DNA of 64,000 nt from Pardosa pseudoannulata. Lineage: Eukaryota; Arthropoda; Arachnida; Araneae; Lycosidae. Under the pieces are notes generated by a model. It had not been told where the DNA came from, did not search any database, and was given only the letters and a program-made list of their open reading frames with translations. The translations under genes were made by a program, and so were the position numbers. The DNA is taken from the NCBI GenBank assembly GCA_032207245.1, contig JAGEOH010000248.1, positions 1 through 64,000 of the forward strand. The letters run 5' to 3'. Below are positions 1 through 11,159 of this stretch, in pieces (position 1 is the first letter of the stretch; each line of letters opens with the position of its first letter).

Positions 1-71
1 ATTTATTATCATAAATTTGGGAAAAGTTTAGTTTCTGTTTCTGAAGTATTTAATATATTGTCAATATACTT

Positions 72-72
<1 letters not shown>

Positions 73-108
<36 letters not shown>

Positions 109-131
109 TGTATGTGTGTGTGTGTGTGTGT
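73..131. repeat. poly-T tract followed by GT microsatellite
   Basis: A run of about 30 T is followed by alternating GT. It sits directly upstream of a splice acceptor and may serve as an extended pyrimidine tract for the exon at 139. Confidence 0.9.
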
Positions 132-138
132 TTTTCAG

Positions 139-262
139 GCTTTGCAGTCCCAGTAGCAATAATACCTGAGCAGTATTTACCAGTTGTGGAGTCTGCCTCA
201 GTAGTGGTGCCTGTTGCTGTGGATTGTACTGTATGTCCCCCTAAAGATCAAAACATTATTGG
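139..262 (+). CDS. gene 1 internal exon (first in window)
   Basis: The acceptor is TTTTTCAG|GC and the donor GG|GTATGT. The open frame starts with two bases completing a codon from an upstream exon outside the window. It encodes a Val/Pro-rich hydrophobic segment including AVPVAIIPEQYLPVVESASV, then a pair of cysteines (DCTVCPPKDQ). It ends two bases into a Gly codon, which the next exon completes after an 81-base intron. The family is not recognised. Confidence 0.65.
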
Positions 263-343
263 GTATGTTCTCTATAATATTTTCATTTATGATTCATGCT
301 AAATTTCAATATGATAAAATTTTTTTTTTTTTTTAATTTAAAG

Positions 344-419
344 GATGAGTGGAAGTGGTGTTTCAAAAAATTTTAAGGTCAATGAAGACTGCATTGCTAA
401 CAACATACATGAATTGCAG
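344..419 (+). CDS. gene 1 internal exon
   Basis: The acceptor is TTTAAAG|G and the donor TTGCAG|GTTAGT. The first base completes the Gly codon split by the preceding intron; the frame then reads MSGSGVSKNFKVNEDCIANN and ends in phase 0 after HELQ. The exact phase match with both neighbours is the main evidence. Confidence 0.65.
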
Positions 420-1385
420 GTTAGTTATAAAGGCTTTTGGATCTGATAATACTCTCAATTTGTATGTGATTCATTTTAATTAAGAAGTGCAATAAAAAGT
501 TCCTATCCTTCTGTAATGTTAAGCCTGCTGTTTACTAAAACATTGATTTCAACAGCTATTATTTTAATATTCAGTTCACAGTGTTTTTGTTTACATTACA
601 CAATATATAATATCAATCAGATTTTCATGGGAAATTATTTTTTCTAAGTTCATTATCGGTAAATAAAATTATCAAAAATTAATAGATGATCAAAGCTGTA
701 TGATTTTCACATTTGAAATGAATTAATTGGACATTTGCTTGTAATTATTTTTAAAAATTTATTTGGTATTATGCTGACAAATAAATAAATATAATCTCTA
801 CTCGAATTATGTCTTTAAAAATATGATAAACTGACTTTTTCCTTTCTAAAATGTGTGACTTAACAATACAAAACTAATTATATATACTTCTTAATTTTTC
901 ATATTTTTCAAAAATTTTATGTATGGGACCTTTATATTTCATTCTATTTTCTTTTTTCATTTTGTTAGTTCTTATATCCTTGATAGGATAATATATTTTG
1001 AGTAGTTGATATGAGAATGTGACAATATTCAGATTTATTTATTTTTTCTTTTCATGTTTGGTTTGTTAAGGATCTAAGTACAAATTGATTTGTTGAACAT
1101 GGAAACTTATTTATTATAGTATTTTTTATAGTATTTTTAAAAACAGATAGGAAATATATTAAAAATATTCTAATCTGAAAATTATTATTAATAAGTAATT
1201 ATTAGGCATTAATCAGTGCTGCACAGCATTAAATGATTTTAAACCTAGAAATTTCAATGTTACTTATTGTGATTTTTTTTTTTTTTTTTAATTTTCTTTC
1301 AGTTGTTCATGTACCTTCAACAAATTTGGATGATTTGAATTTATTCTTTATTTATTTATTATTTTTATATTATTTTTATTTTCAG

Positions 1386-1490
1386 ATCAGTGAATTCCCT
1401 CATACCAAGGATTTCAGTACTCATGTATTAAAAGAAGAGTTATGGGAAATAGAGAAAACTATTCAAGAAAGAGAAAGAAGTATTTCAAAG
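1386..1490 (+). CDS. gene 1 internal exon, helical segment
   Basis: The acceptor TTTTCAG|ATC follows a long T-rich tract, and the donor is AAAG|GTATTA. The exon is 105 bases, phase 0 at both ends. The peptide includes HVLKEELWEIEKTIQERERS, a charged amphipathic pattern typical of a coiled coil. The reading frame stays open for about 50 codons upstream into the intron, but the splice acceptor and charge composition mark the true start. Confidence 0.7.
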
Positions 1491-2202
1491 GTATTAATGC
1501 ATCACAATACCAAATCTTAACTGTACTAGTTAGACTTTCTGTCAAAAATTATTACCAATCTGTGCCCAGATCTGTGATTCAAAAACAATTTTGAATGATG
1601 CCACCTCTAAAAATATATTAATTATAGAATATCCAATATTAAAAATTCAATTGTGTTTTCATTTATGATTAACTGCCTGGTAGATTTAGAGCTTGAAAAT
1701 TTCAACTTTTGTTAATACTAGGGGTTGGACTGTGGTTGGTAATGAATTTGATTAATGCGTAAAATTTTTTAAAGTTCTTCACTTGGTCCAAAAATAAAAA
1801 TTCATTTCATGTTTTCACATATACTACAAGACCCATTGCCAAAAATGACTGTCAAATGTAATTTGAACCAACAATTTTGAAAAATGAACTAATTTATTAA
1901 TTGATGATATAAGAAATCTATAAACATTTATTTCCTGAGATAGGAAAAAATACAATTAACTTTTATTAATTACAATTACATGTGCCACTAAATATCAACC
2001 AACTATCTAACCAATGTTTCAAACAAAATGTTTTACTGATGTTATTGTTTAAAGTTAGCAGATATGCATTTGATTTTATAAACAACATGATGACCCTAAC
2101 CTAATTCTGCAAGGAATTAAACTCTCATTTATAAAAGTATTTCAAATATTTGATTACTTTACAAATGACTCATTGTTTTTAATCTTTAATGCAAAACATA
2201 TT

Positions 2203-3082
2203 TAGTATAGGGTTCCCACGGTCATGAAAAGTCATTGAAAAGTGCTTAAATTTTCTTTTTGTTTTTTAAGGCCTTAAAAGTTTTTGAATTTTCTTTGAGG
2301 TCATTGAATTTGAGGTCCTGTGATTGATTTTTCTTTTTCAAGTCCCTGCAAAACATTATGTAGCCTCCACAGTATGGCCAATTGTTCACCACTTCCTAAT
2401 GGGGACCTTGAACGATGGTTCACGGGTTGCATTCACATGCTGGGCCACTCAGTGAGTCGAGCTCGTGGATTTGTCCATTGGGTCTACTGCGCACTTTAGT
2501 GGCGAATCTGGCTGCCTTTGATCTTTGGAGAAAAACCTCCTCCGAAGCCAGCATTCGTCTAGGGTTTATCATCTTCCGCCATCGTCCACGATAAGCCATA
2601 CTCCCTCTAGATGGTGGGGATGGCTTGCAGTGGACCATAGTGTGGAGGGGCCCTTAATTCATGTCCGCACTGGAAAATTGAGAAGGATCGTTGTCGGCAA
2701 TTATGGGCGTGTCACGTGACTCATCTTTCATGCACTGCAAACTGCACTAGCTACTGTCACCGGCTTGATAAAATATGATTTAAAAAGGGATATAAAAAAT
2801 AAAAAGTTTGGAATGCTTTAAAAAAAAACTATATTTAAACCAGTATTCGTGTGCTTATAGCCCTTCCTTTTTTTACATCATTTCAAAAGCCTGGGGGTTT
2901 TTTTTTCTGAGAAAAGAGTGAACATTATATATATGGTCCCACTGTTTTGGGGAGTTATTTAAATTTTTTTCGATTATGAACAGCGTATCAAAGAGGTGCT
3001 TGAAAAAAATATCAGGTTTTGGAAAAGTCATTGAAAAGTGCTTGAAATTTTCAGAAGCAAAAGAGTGGGAACCATGTAGTAT
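2203..3082. mobile_element. candidate non-autonomous DNA transposon with inverted ends
   Basis: The left end contains GGTTCCCAC and the right end GTGGGAACC, with similar flanking bases, giving an imperfect inverted repeat of about 15 bases. A subterminal motif (AGTCATTGAAAAGTGCTT) occurs near both ends. Between them, about 2400-2760 is clearly more GC-rich than its surroundings. No transposase is recognisable. The target-site duplication is not clean, so the exact ends are uncertain. Confidence 0.45.
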
Positions 3083-3989
3083 TTCCTTCATTTATATACT
3101 TGCTTTTAGGCAACCTTGCAGTCTCTCTTGCAATCTGACATGCCAAATCACTCCAATAAAACATGATTTTATTAATATCGCAGTATAATTTTCTACCTCC
3201 TTGCCACACTCCTTATGACTGCAATATTCAAATTTTCTTTAGCAGAAATTTCTGCCAATGGGTATTCTAGTTTGTTGATAATATGACAAAATTAGATTAG
3301 GAATAATAAACTATTTCAAAATTACAAAATATATCTAAATATTTCTCTTTTTCTAGTTTTCATGTAACATTTTCTCAAAGATCATAATTATAAGTTATTT
3401 ATTTATTAATGATTTCTGGTTGTTGTACTGTAACATAATCATATTTTATTTCATTCTTAACATTTCTGTAATTGACAGGGAATCAATCAATTTACAATGT
3501 TTTAAGTATCATATGCATTAATCACATCATTTTATTTTATTTCAAAGGTTTTTTCTGAATGTTTGTCTTCTTAAACTATTTCTGGTCATATTCTTGTAAT
3601 TTTTGCTGTACAATGGGTGGATTCATACAAAGCTGCCTCTCAGCACCAGAATATACAATTTTTAATCTCATTGCAGACATAGATGTTTCTGTTCATTTGT
3701 AATTAGCTTTAAGAATAATTGTATAGTAAAACAATAAACTATAGCTCTTCAAACCTAACTAAACCTCCATTTATTTAGTTAGTTTAAGGAATAATTTTTT
3801 TTTTTTTGGTGTGAATTCAATTTTTCATATATAAATATCCTTGTTCAGTATGCAAAAAGTTGATTTTATTTTGCATATATATAGTAGAATCTACTTTAAC
3901 ACTTTTTTTTGTATAAAGTGTTTAATTTCTGTGATCCTAATTTTATTGATATATCTGTAATAATAAATTTTGCCATTTAATAAAATTTA

Positions 3990-4500
3990 TGTTTAAATAT
4001 TTTCTTGCACTGGCATACAAGCCTGTAATAAGATGGGATCAGTAGAATTTTTAATTTTACATAATTATAAAGTACCCTATGAGGCAAAAAAGAAAATGGT
4101 TTGTGTTTTGGCTGAGAATTATCTGGTACACGATAAATAATTTGTTTATATTTACTGACCGTATTTTAGCCAACTTTAATTTATCTTGTCCTATTGCATG
4201 ATAGAATGGACAGCAAATGCTTTAATATGGACAGTGATCATTTGGCAGTATATATGAATGTTGTCCAAAATTTAGCTAATAGAATGCAAACTGTGTGGTA
4301 ATGCATAAAAAACAAACACATAAACAAACTTCTTAAAGATATATAACTTAAATACTAGATATTTATTAGTCCATGAAATAGAATCCGAGACTTTTATGAA
4401 AAGAATGTGTTGTTAATACCAATGATAAAATTTTCATTGCAACAAAAAATAATCGATGATTAAATTTAAAATTATCACATATGTACCTAATCTATTATTT
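3990..4500 (-). repeat. dispersed AT-rich repeat, inverted relative to a copy at 23.45-23.62 kb
   Basis: Read on the minus strand, 4439-4487 matches the intron just downstream of the gene 2 exon at 23397, and 4010-4125 matches about 23500-23620. Roughly 300 extra bases interrupt this copy at about 4130-4436. Family unknown. Confidence 0.5.
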
Positions 4501-4707
4501 AAGCCAAATATAAAAGAAAATTGTTTATGTAATATGTAAGTTCAGTGATAAAACATATGAAAATAATGCAGATGATATTTAAATAGTTAAAAGTAAGAAA
4601 GGATTAAACGAGATGTTAAAGGAATGACATGATAATGCTAGAAAAAAAGAGTTATTTTTATCTACTTATAATGTAATAAATTGATATATTTAATTGCCTG
4701 CTCTTAG

Positions 4708-4784
4708 CCAGGGAAAATAGAGCTTGATATAAAGGCATTAAATGCTCGAAAAGGGTGGAAGGAGTGGAATTTGAATGTTTTAAA
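4708..4784 (+). CDS. candidate gene 1 exon (phase unresolved)
   Basis: A good acceptor (CTCTTAG|CCA) and a consensus donor (TTAAA|GTAAGA) bound a frame reading PGKIELDIKALNARKGWKEW, which looks like real protein. In phase 0 it follows the exon at 1386, but it leaves two bases that the exon at 5941 cannot accept in its own open frame. It therefore needs a further small exon, is alternatively used, or is a false call. Confidence 0.35.
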
Positions 4785-5940
4785 GTAAGAGAATTTTTTA
4801 TTGTAATATGAAGCATATTTATACCAATTTATTTTAGAATCAGATCAATAGTTTAAGAGAAGATAGACTTTACTCGCTTTGAATTTTGCTAACCCTAAAT
4901 CATCAAGAATCCAATATGGATGTCTCTATCCATTTCAGGTCAAAACAGCTTCATAAATACAAAGACAGACAGACAAATAACTTAGGCTATTATTATATAG
5001 AGAATAAGTAGTTTGTTTCCTGCAAAACATTCCATTTTGATGCTTAATTATCATAATTATTATTACTGAACAGAAATATAAAAGATATATTTGTGGAACA
5101 ATTGAATAATAATAATAGAGAATAGCAATAAATAGCACCTCTTTAATGTAACAACTGTTGGAAATTAGGAAGTTTTTATACTCTGCATGTAAGGCATGGA
5201 AAATACAACTGTTTGTAAGCAAAGTCCATGAGCTACCCTAAACAGGAATAAAAGCTGTTGATTATAGTCTCTTCTAAAGAAATAAAGCATGAGATCTTAA
5301 TAAAAAATATTAGAATTTTAATAATATAAAATTTCTAATTTCCTTTAGTATATATATCTGTATATAATACTTTTTTAGTTACTACACTATTAAAACCATT
5401 TGAATTATTCTTTGTTAATGTTAACATTTTAGATGTGTACAAAATTACATTTCTGATTAAATTAAAATAATAAAAGAATAAATATTATACACTAATGAGA
5501 ACAACACACTAAGGGATGGAGAAAACAAATTGCTGCTGGAGATTATTTTTCAGAAGGCACTTTCCAGTTTTCTCATTTATAGAGATTTTTTGCTTTAGAA
5601 ATTTTAATCTCTTGATTTCTCTGAAAACGTCTTAAGAAGGTTCTACTGTATATACAAATTAGTTTATATAATCAAATAACTTGTTAGAAATCGTTGGAAA
5701 TATTTACTACAACTTTCTCTCCTGCTGTAATTACAAGATTAATAATGTACTAAAAGCTTTGCTTTTGAAAATGCCACATTTCATATGCAAAATGGCTTAA
5801 GTTATATATATCTGATTATGTTTCTAATAATCAGCATATATTTATGATTAATTCTAGTAGAAAAGGAATTTTCAATTGTGGAGTACTTTCTCTGTATTTT
5901 ATTCTGTTCTGTAGTATTATAACCTGTATTTCTACTGTAG

Positions 5941-6069
5941 GATAGTGTACATTACATTGATAATCCATACAAACAAAAATATGACTTCAAAACTGGAGGA
6001 AGTGTGCCCACATCCATTGGGCCATGGCCATCACAAACTCTCGAGACACTTCCATTCAAGCAGTCAGAG
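5941..6069 (+). CDS. gene 1 internal exon
   Basis: The acceptor is CTGTAG|GAT and the donor CAGAG|GTATTT. The exon is 129 bases, phase 0 at both ends. The frame reads DSVHYIDNPYKQKYDFKTGG and continues with a proline-containing stretch ending LPFKQSE. A second frame is also open, but only this one joins the next exon without a stop. The product is not recognised. Confidence 0.65.
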
Positions 6070-6107
6070 GTATTTTTATTCATATTTAAAACTGGTACAC
6101 ATGTATG

Positions 6108-6111
<4 letters not shown>

Positions 6112-6170
<59 letters not shown>
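6112..6170. repeat. AT dinucleotide microsatellite
   Basis: About 59 bases of alternating TA just downstream of the exon donor at 6069. Confidence 0.95.
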
Positions 6171-6174
<4 letters not shown>

Positions 6175-7271
6175 ATTATATAGTAACCAAGTAAAGTTGT
6201 AAAGCTAATATGTATAATTTATATTTTCAGTAAATTTATTTTTATTATATGTTTAGTATATTTCTGGAAAGTGTTTTATTGATCTTATTTATATTATATT
6301 AAATGATTTATCTTTTAGTTACCTATTATTGATTTTCTATATGATTAGCTGCATTTTTGTATGTTCATATCAATTTCTAAAATATTCTAGAATAAAGTCA
6401 GTTCATGCAAAAGTGTAGTGACCAAACATGTCAACTAATATTTTATATAAAATAGAAACATATGTGTCATTTAAGAATAATAATAAAAACTGATAATGCA
6501 TATTTCTATATGAAATTAATAAATTCTCTATGTGCTTAATCTTCACAAGCAAATAATTTCTATGTTTTGCTTTCTGTGTAAAAAGCTTTTTAGTTGTTTG
6601 CATTTAAAGTACTGCCTTTAATTATTGTATTTGTAATACTGCTTTCTGTTGCAACATTTTCTCGTAATAGTCATTGTGTGCACAACATAATCATACACAA
6701 GAGCTTATTTTCCATTTGCCAAGGAGTTTAATATCTTATTTATTATTGGTCTCCTGTATATAATGAATGTTTTGTCTAAAATTGTTACACTTTGATTTTG
6801 TTTTAATTCTTTATCTTGAAAATATTCTCTTATTTATCGTCTCTCGAAATGACCAAATATGTGGTTTTTCACATTCATTGTTAGTAATTCTTCCTTCATC
6901 CCCTTTAATATTTTCTGCCTTCTAAGTCATATTTCAAGTAAATTATTTGAAGATTTTGTTAGGCATCAAATAAGTCTTTAAAAAAAATGTGGCATTTAGC
7001 TACTGTGGGAACTTTTGTTATTCATTGGTTTCGTTTTAACTGTTTCTAAATAAAGCATTTTGCTGAAATTGCCCTTACATATAATATTCCATATTCAAAG
7101 GATATCTTAAATATGCATTATGCATGCTGCTGGGGGAATATGTTATGCAATATAACGAAAGCATTATTTGATTTCATTTTGGTTTGAAAGTTAAAATTTT
7201 TCTTGTACTAGTAATGATGGTTCTCCTTATATTGAGTTTGCATAGAGTTTTCACAAATTTCTGTGTTTAAG

Positions 7272-7374
7272 GCTGAGTATGAAATTAAAGTCGGAGAAGA
7301 AATAAATGAAATTGAACAGCAGTGGTTGGAAGTTTTAAAGCAGGAAGAAGAAGATGTATGGATAGAAGAAAATG
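7272..7374 (+). CDS. gene 1 internal exon, acidic helix
   Basis: The acceptor is GTTTAAG|GCT and the donor AATG|GTGTGT. It continues in phase from the exon at 5941. The peptide is strongly acidic and helical (EINEIEQQWLEVLKQEEEDV). It ends one base into a codon. If the donor were ignored, the frame would stop at the nearby TAA, so a retained-intron isoform would end here. Confidence 0.65.
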
Positions 7375-8470
7375 GTGTGTAATAAATAACAAGCTAGTGG
7401 TTATGTAGTATTTTTTGTGATTGCTCTTTTTACTATGTTTTGTTCTCTTATGACTTTTTGAATGAGAATAATTTTGTTGGCATTGTTTGCTTTCAGTTAT
7501 AGCTTTTTTGGTTTTATTTATTATTTTAGAATATTAGACAATTTTTAATTTGTGGCTTGAATAAAATTTCCCATATTATTTCTTACTTTCAGAGCTTACA
7601 GCTCTCTGTCTTCTTTTGCTAAGATAGGTGAAATAACTTTTTTCATTCCATTTCACTTTGTTTCCTGGCTTTCTTTTATTTTTCATTGTACTCATTTTTT
7701 TTAGCAATCACATTTTGCTTTTGAAATTTTCTTTGCAGTTTTTCCTTATTGTCTTTTATATATGAAGTTTTTCAGTTTTCTTTTCATTGTATCCTTCCCA
7801 ATCCACTTTTTAATTGATTTATTAGTTTTTCCTTTATGTGATAATTATTTTCAAAAGCATAGTTATCATGTAGCATATTATTTCTTAGAGTTCTTTTTTT
7901 ATATAAACTCTTGCTATTAATGCATGCATTATTCCCTTTGTCAAATCTACAGTTTGCATCAAATGAAATTTTTTATTTTAAATTCAGTAACATTACCTAA
8001 TAAATAAATATATTGCTTTAATTTTCAGTATTGCTTATGAAGAAAATTAATATAAATTTAAATCTGCCTATAATGCTGTCTTATGTGAAAAATCAAATGC
8101 TACATAAATCAAGTCATTCCTACTAATTATAAATATTTATATGCTTTATATATTAATGATGAGCTTTAGTCTAACATAATAATATTTTTTATAACATATG
8201 ATGAAGTTTGCCCTTATATTTTTTGCAATATTTTGATATTGCATGGAGAAGTTTTATCTCCGTAAAAGCTTTAAAAATCACAGTCTTAAATTACAAATTG
8301 ACTGATTTGGGTAAGTTAACAATAAACTTAAATAATAGTTGTATAGGTAAAGTAATTCTTTAAATCAGTAGTTTATGTTCAAAATCTAATGGAGATAACA
8401 TTTTGGTCTAAACCCTATACATCAAATTTCATTGACTTTATTGTAACTGATATACTGAAATTTGTTCCCT

Positions 8471-8642
8471 TGAGCTAGCCAAATGGTTAAGGTGTTGGCC
8501 TTCAGTACCACAGTTTTTGGGTTTGAATCCCACTGAGGCATGGATGTTCATAGCTGTTCAAAATAGGCTTTAAGCAGTAGGTCCCAACCTCATTAGCCCT
8601 TATGTTACAAAAAAGTAGACCATAGCACTCCAAACAAAACCT
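8471..8642 (+). repeat. tRNA-derived SINE, diverged copy
   Basis: It has an A-box-like head (TAGCCAAATGGTTAAGG), a B-box-like GGTTTGAATCC, the family body (ATGGATGTTCATAGC, TTTAAGCAGTAGGTCCC) and a CCAAACAAAACC tail. Mutations in both promoter boxes suggest an old copy. Confidence 0.8.
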
Positions 8643-8685
8643 CCTTCAGCTAATTTTATTTTTTGGTTATCATGTTCAAATATAT

Positions 8686-9540
8686 ACCATATATTTCCAT
8701 GTATAAGCCGAGAATTTTTAAGGCTTTTTTGAAGATCTAAAGTGGGCTGGTCGGGTTTTATACAGATTCATGGAACAGATGTTATATATGTATTTTTTGG
8801 CAATGTTTTTACTGTTGGCGACATAAAGTCCCCAAACCAAATCAACCAAAAATTAACAAATCAGTTTTAAAAAACAATGAAGAACAAAAGGAAAATGTAT
8901 CACAATGAAAGGTAAAGTTTGCAAAAATTATAAAATGAGAAAAAAAAACATAAAAACTGAAAAATAAATTTAAAATGACTCTCAGTGTTACAGACAGTGT
9001 CTCAGTGTCACAATCAGCAGAGCTATAATGGTAGCAGATTGGCTAATCTTCTAATAAACACAATTCTACATAATCCAAAAGCAATCGATAAATTGCCAAA
9101 TACAATTTGTTTTCTGCTCTTTTTTAGCTTACTTTGCTTAAATTTATGATAAAGTTATCTTTATAGGGTTACTAGGGTTGAAACTTGTTGTTAGCATCTA
9201 ATTAATTAAAAATATCATTGACTACATAGTCTAGTGCCACTAGTGTCAAGCTGTGTGCCATGGCATTTATCTAGATTAGTGTAAAATGTGAGTTGTGTTT
9301 CCTCATCATTTTAGAAACGTGCCAAGAGATGTGTTTGTATTTGTTTCAAAGTACAACCAATCCTCTATCTCTGCGGTACTTAGATTGGATGCTATGGCAA
9401 AAATAGTTTTAGTAGGGTTAGTCTAGCATTTTACTTCAATAAAATTTGATTAGAAGATTTTTCTCCCATTTCACTTGTTTGGTAACATAATTAAACATTC
9501 TAGAAATTGTTTTTTTCATTTCGGCTTATATACGTGTTTT
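8686..9540. mobile_element. candidate DNA-transposon derivative with GTATAAGCCGA ends
   Basis: The left end contains ATGTATAAGCCGAGAA, and the right end, read in reverse complement, contains GTATATAAGCCGAA. The inverted TATAAGCCGA termini resemble a widespread non-autonomous transposon class. No coding sequence is visible, and the exact ends and target duplication were not resolved. Confidence 0.4.
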
Positions 9541-10299
9541 GAACTTTGGATAAATTTTTGAAGGAAAATCATACCTTTGGCTTATTTACAGATGAGCTTA
9601 TAATAAAAAGTATACAGTACTTCAAATTCCAAAAATGTTTTTTTTCACTTATAATTGTATTTAAAATGTTAGTATTAATAAAAATCATGCAAAATTATTT
9701 TATGACTATAATACTTTCTTTGGACTTGAGATGACCTAGTGATTTATGTGCCAAGGTAGAATCTTGGTATGACATGTTTAAAAACTGACAAGTACTCAAA
9801 AATATCTCCCTGTACACTCAGATAATATTTAGAATAAATGAGCCTAGATGTCCTCTTGCTGGAACATTGGTAGGAAGGAGAGAGATACAGAATCAGGAGC
9901 AAAAATATCCCTCCTGAGCGTGACCAAAAGTATTAGGATTCTCCTGTAATATCATGCAACTATTAAAAGTTTTCTGAAAAATGTTTATCTTTTGAAATAT
10001 TTCAAGTATTTTTTTATTTTTTAAATCCTTGCTTGATTCATTTATAATTTTGTCCTTGTATGATATTCCTTTTTGGTGTCTAATATAGCTCAAGTGCTAA
10101 AAGATGAAAGAAAACATTTTAGTACAGCAAATTATTGTAAAGATGATGGATTATATGTTATCACAAAAATTTTCTATTTAATTAAATTTTCATTAAATGT
10201 AATAGAAAAGTTTCATTATGTGTAGGTCTATCTTCTATTTTAAACTTTTGCTCTACTGGATATCATACACTAGACAAAAGACTTAACTCCATATGTATG

Positions 10300-10472
10300 T
10301 TAGCAAAGCAATGACCAAATAGGTAGGATGCTGTTATTTGGTACTGTTCATGGGTTTGGAATCCAGTGGGGCATAGATGTTTGTAGCCATTCATAATAGG
10401 TTTCAAGCAGTAGGTTTTGGATATCGTTTCTCCTTAAGTAGCAAAACCATAGACCATAGCACTTCAAACAAA
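10300..10472 (+). repeat. tRNA-derived SINE, strongly diverged
   Basis: Family landmarks remain in order: ATGACCAAATAGGTAGGATGC, GGCATAGATGTTTGTAGCC, TTTCAAGCAGTAGG, and a tail of CTTCAAACAAAACC. Both promoter boxes are degraded. Confidence 0.65.
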
Positions 10473-11064
10473 ACCACATATGTTTTAATAAGGTATTAAT
10501 TTTGGATAATTCTTTCATTTTACTTTTTTGTATTATTTTCTATTAGAATAAAATAAGGGTGTATACTTAAAGAGTATAAAGTTTATATATTTTAACATTT
10601 ATTAAGATATATTAAGATAGATACTAGCTTAAATTTCCAGAACTGAATGATGGAGTAGTTTTTTTCTTTATATACTTTAAGAACATTTGCTATTCTAAGT
10701 GAAATTGCCATTAAAACCAAACTCATGTTTCTATGCACATTTCATACATAACCACTGTTATCTCTGATATTATTTTTAGTAACCTGATACATATGTTTTA
10801 ATGACTAAAGTGTTAGATATATGGAAATTTTTCTATCTCATACTCTAACTTTTGTTGTTTTAAGTTATTAGGCTTGATAATTCATCTGTGGGTTTAGCAA
10901 TAATAAGGAAGTATTACTGCATATCCTCTAACTGCTATGAATGTTTCCTAATCATTTTGAAAAATGTGAAGCTATTTTGAAATTAGGTATTGATGCTGAA
11001 AAATAGAATTTCACAATTCTTGTCATATATTTCACTAAAGTTATTGGAAATAAATATTTATGTA

Positions 11065-11066
11065 TA

Positions 11067-11154
<88 letters not shown>
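11065..11154. repeat. AT then GT microsatellite
   Basis: About 35 bases of AT repeat run into 56 bases of GT repeat. Confidence 0.95.
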
Positions 11155-11158
<4 letters not shown>

Positions 11159-11159
11159 A

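Noticed and set aside
2420..2719. Two opposed open frames in the GC-rich patch
   Set aside because: They mirror each other, lie inside an inverted-end element and resemble no protein I know. GC content alone explains the lack of stops.
4841..4885. Possible small exon after the candidate at 4708 (acceptor TTTTAG, peptide NQINSLREDRLYSL)
   Set aside because: The coiled-coil-like frame does not match the incoming phase, and no acceptable donor follows. The phase-compatible version needs a poor GTTTAA donor after 13 bases.
5945..6175. Alternative open frame over the exon at 5941, starting at GTG
   Set aside because: It runs into the AT microsatellite and gives a stop when joined to the next exon. 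The phase-0 frame connects both neighbours.
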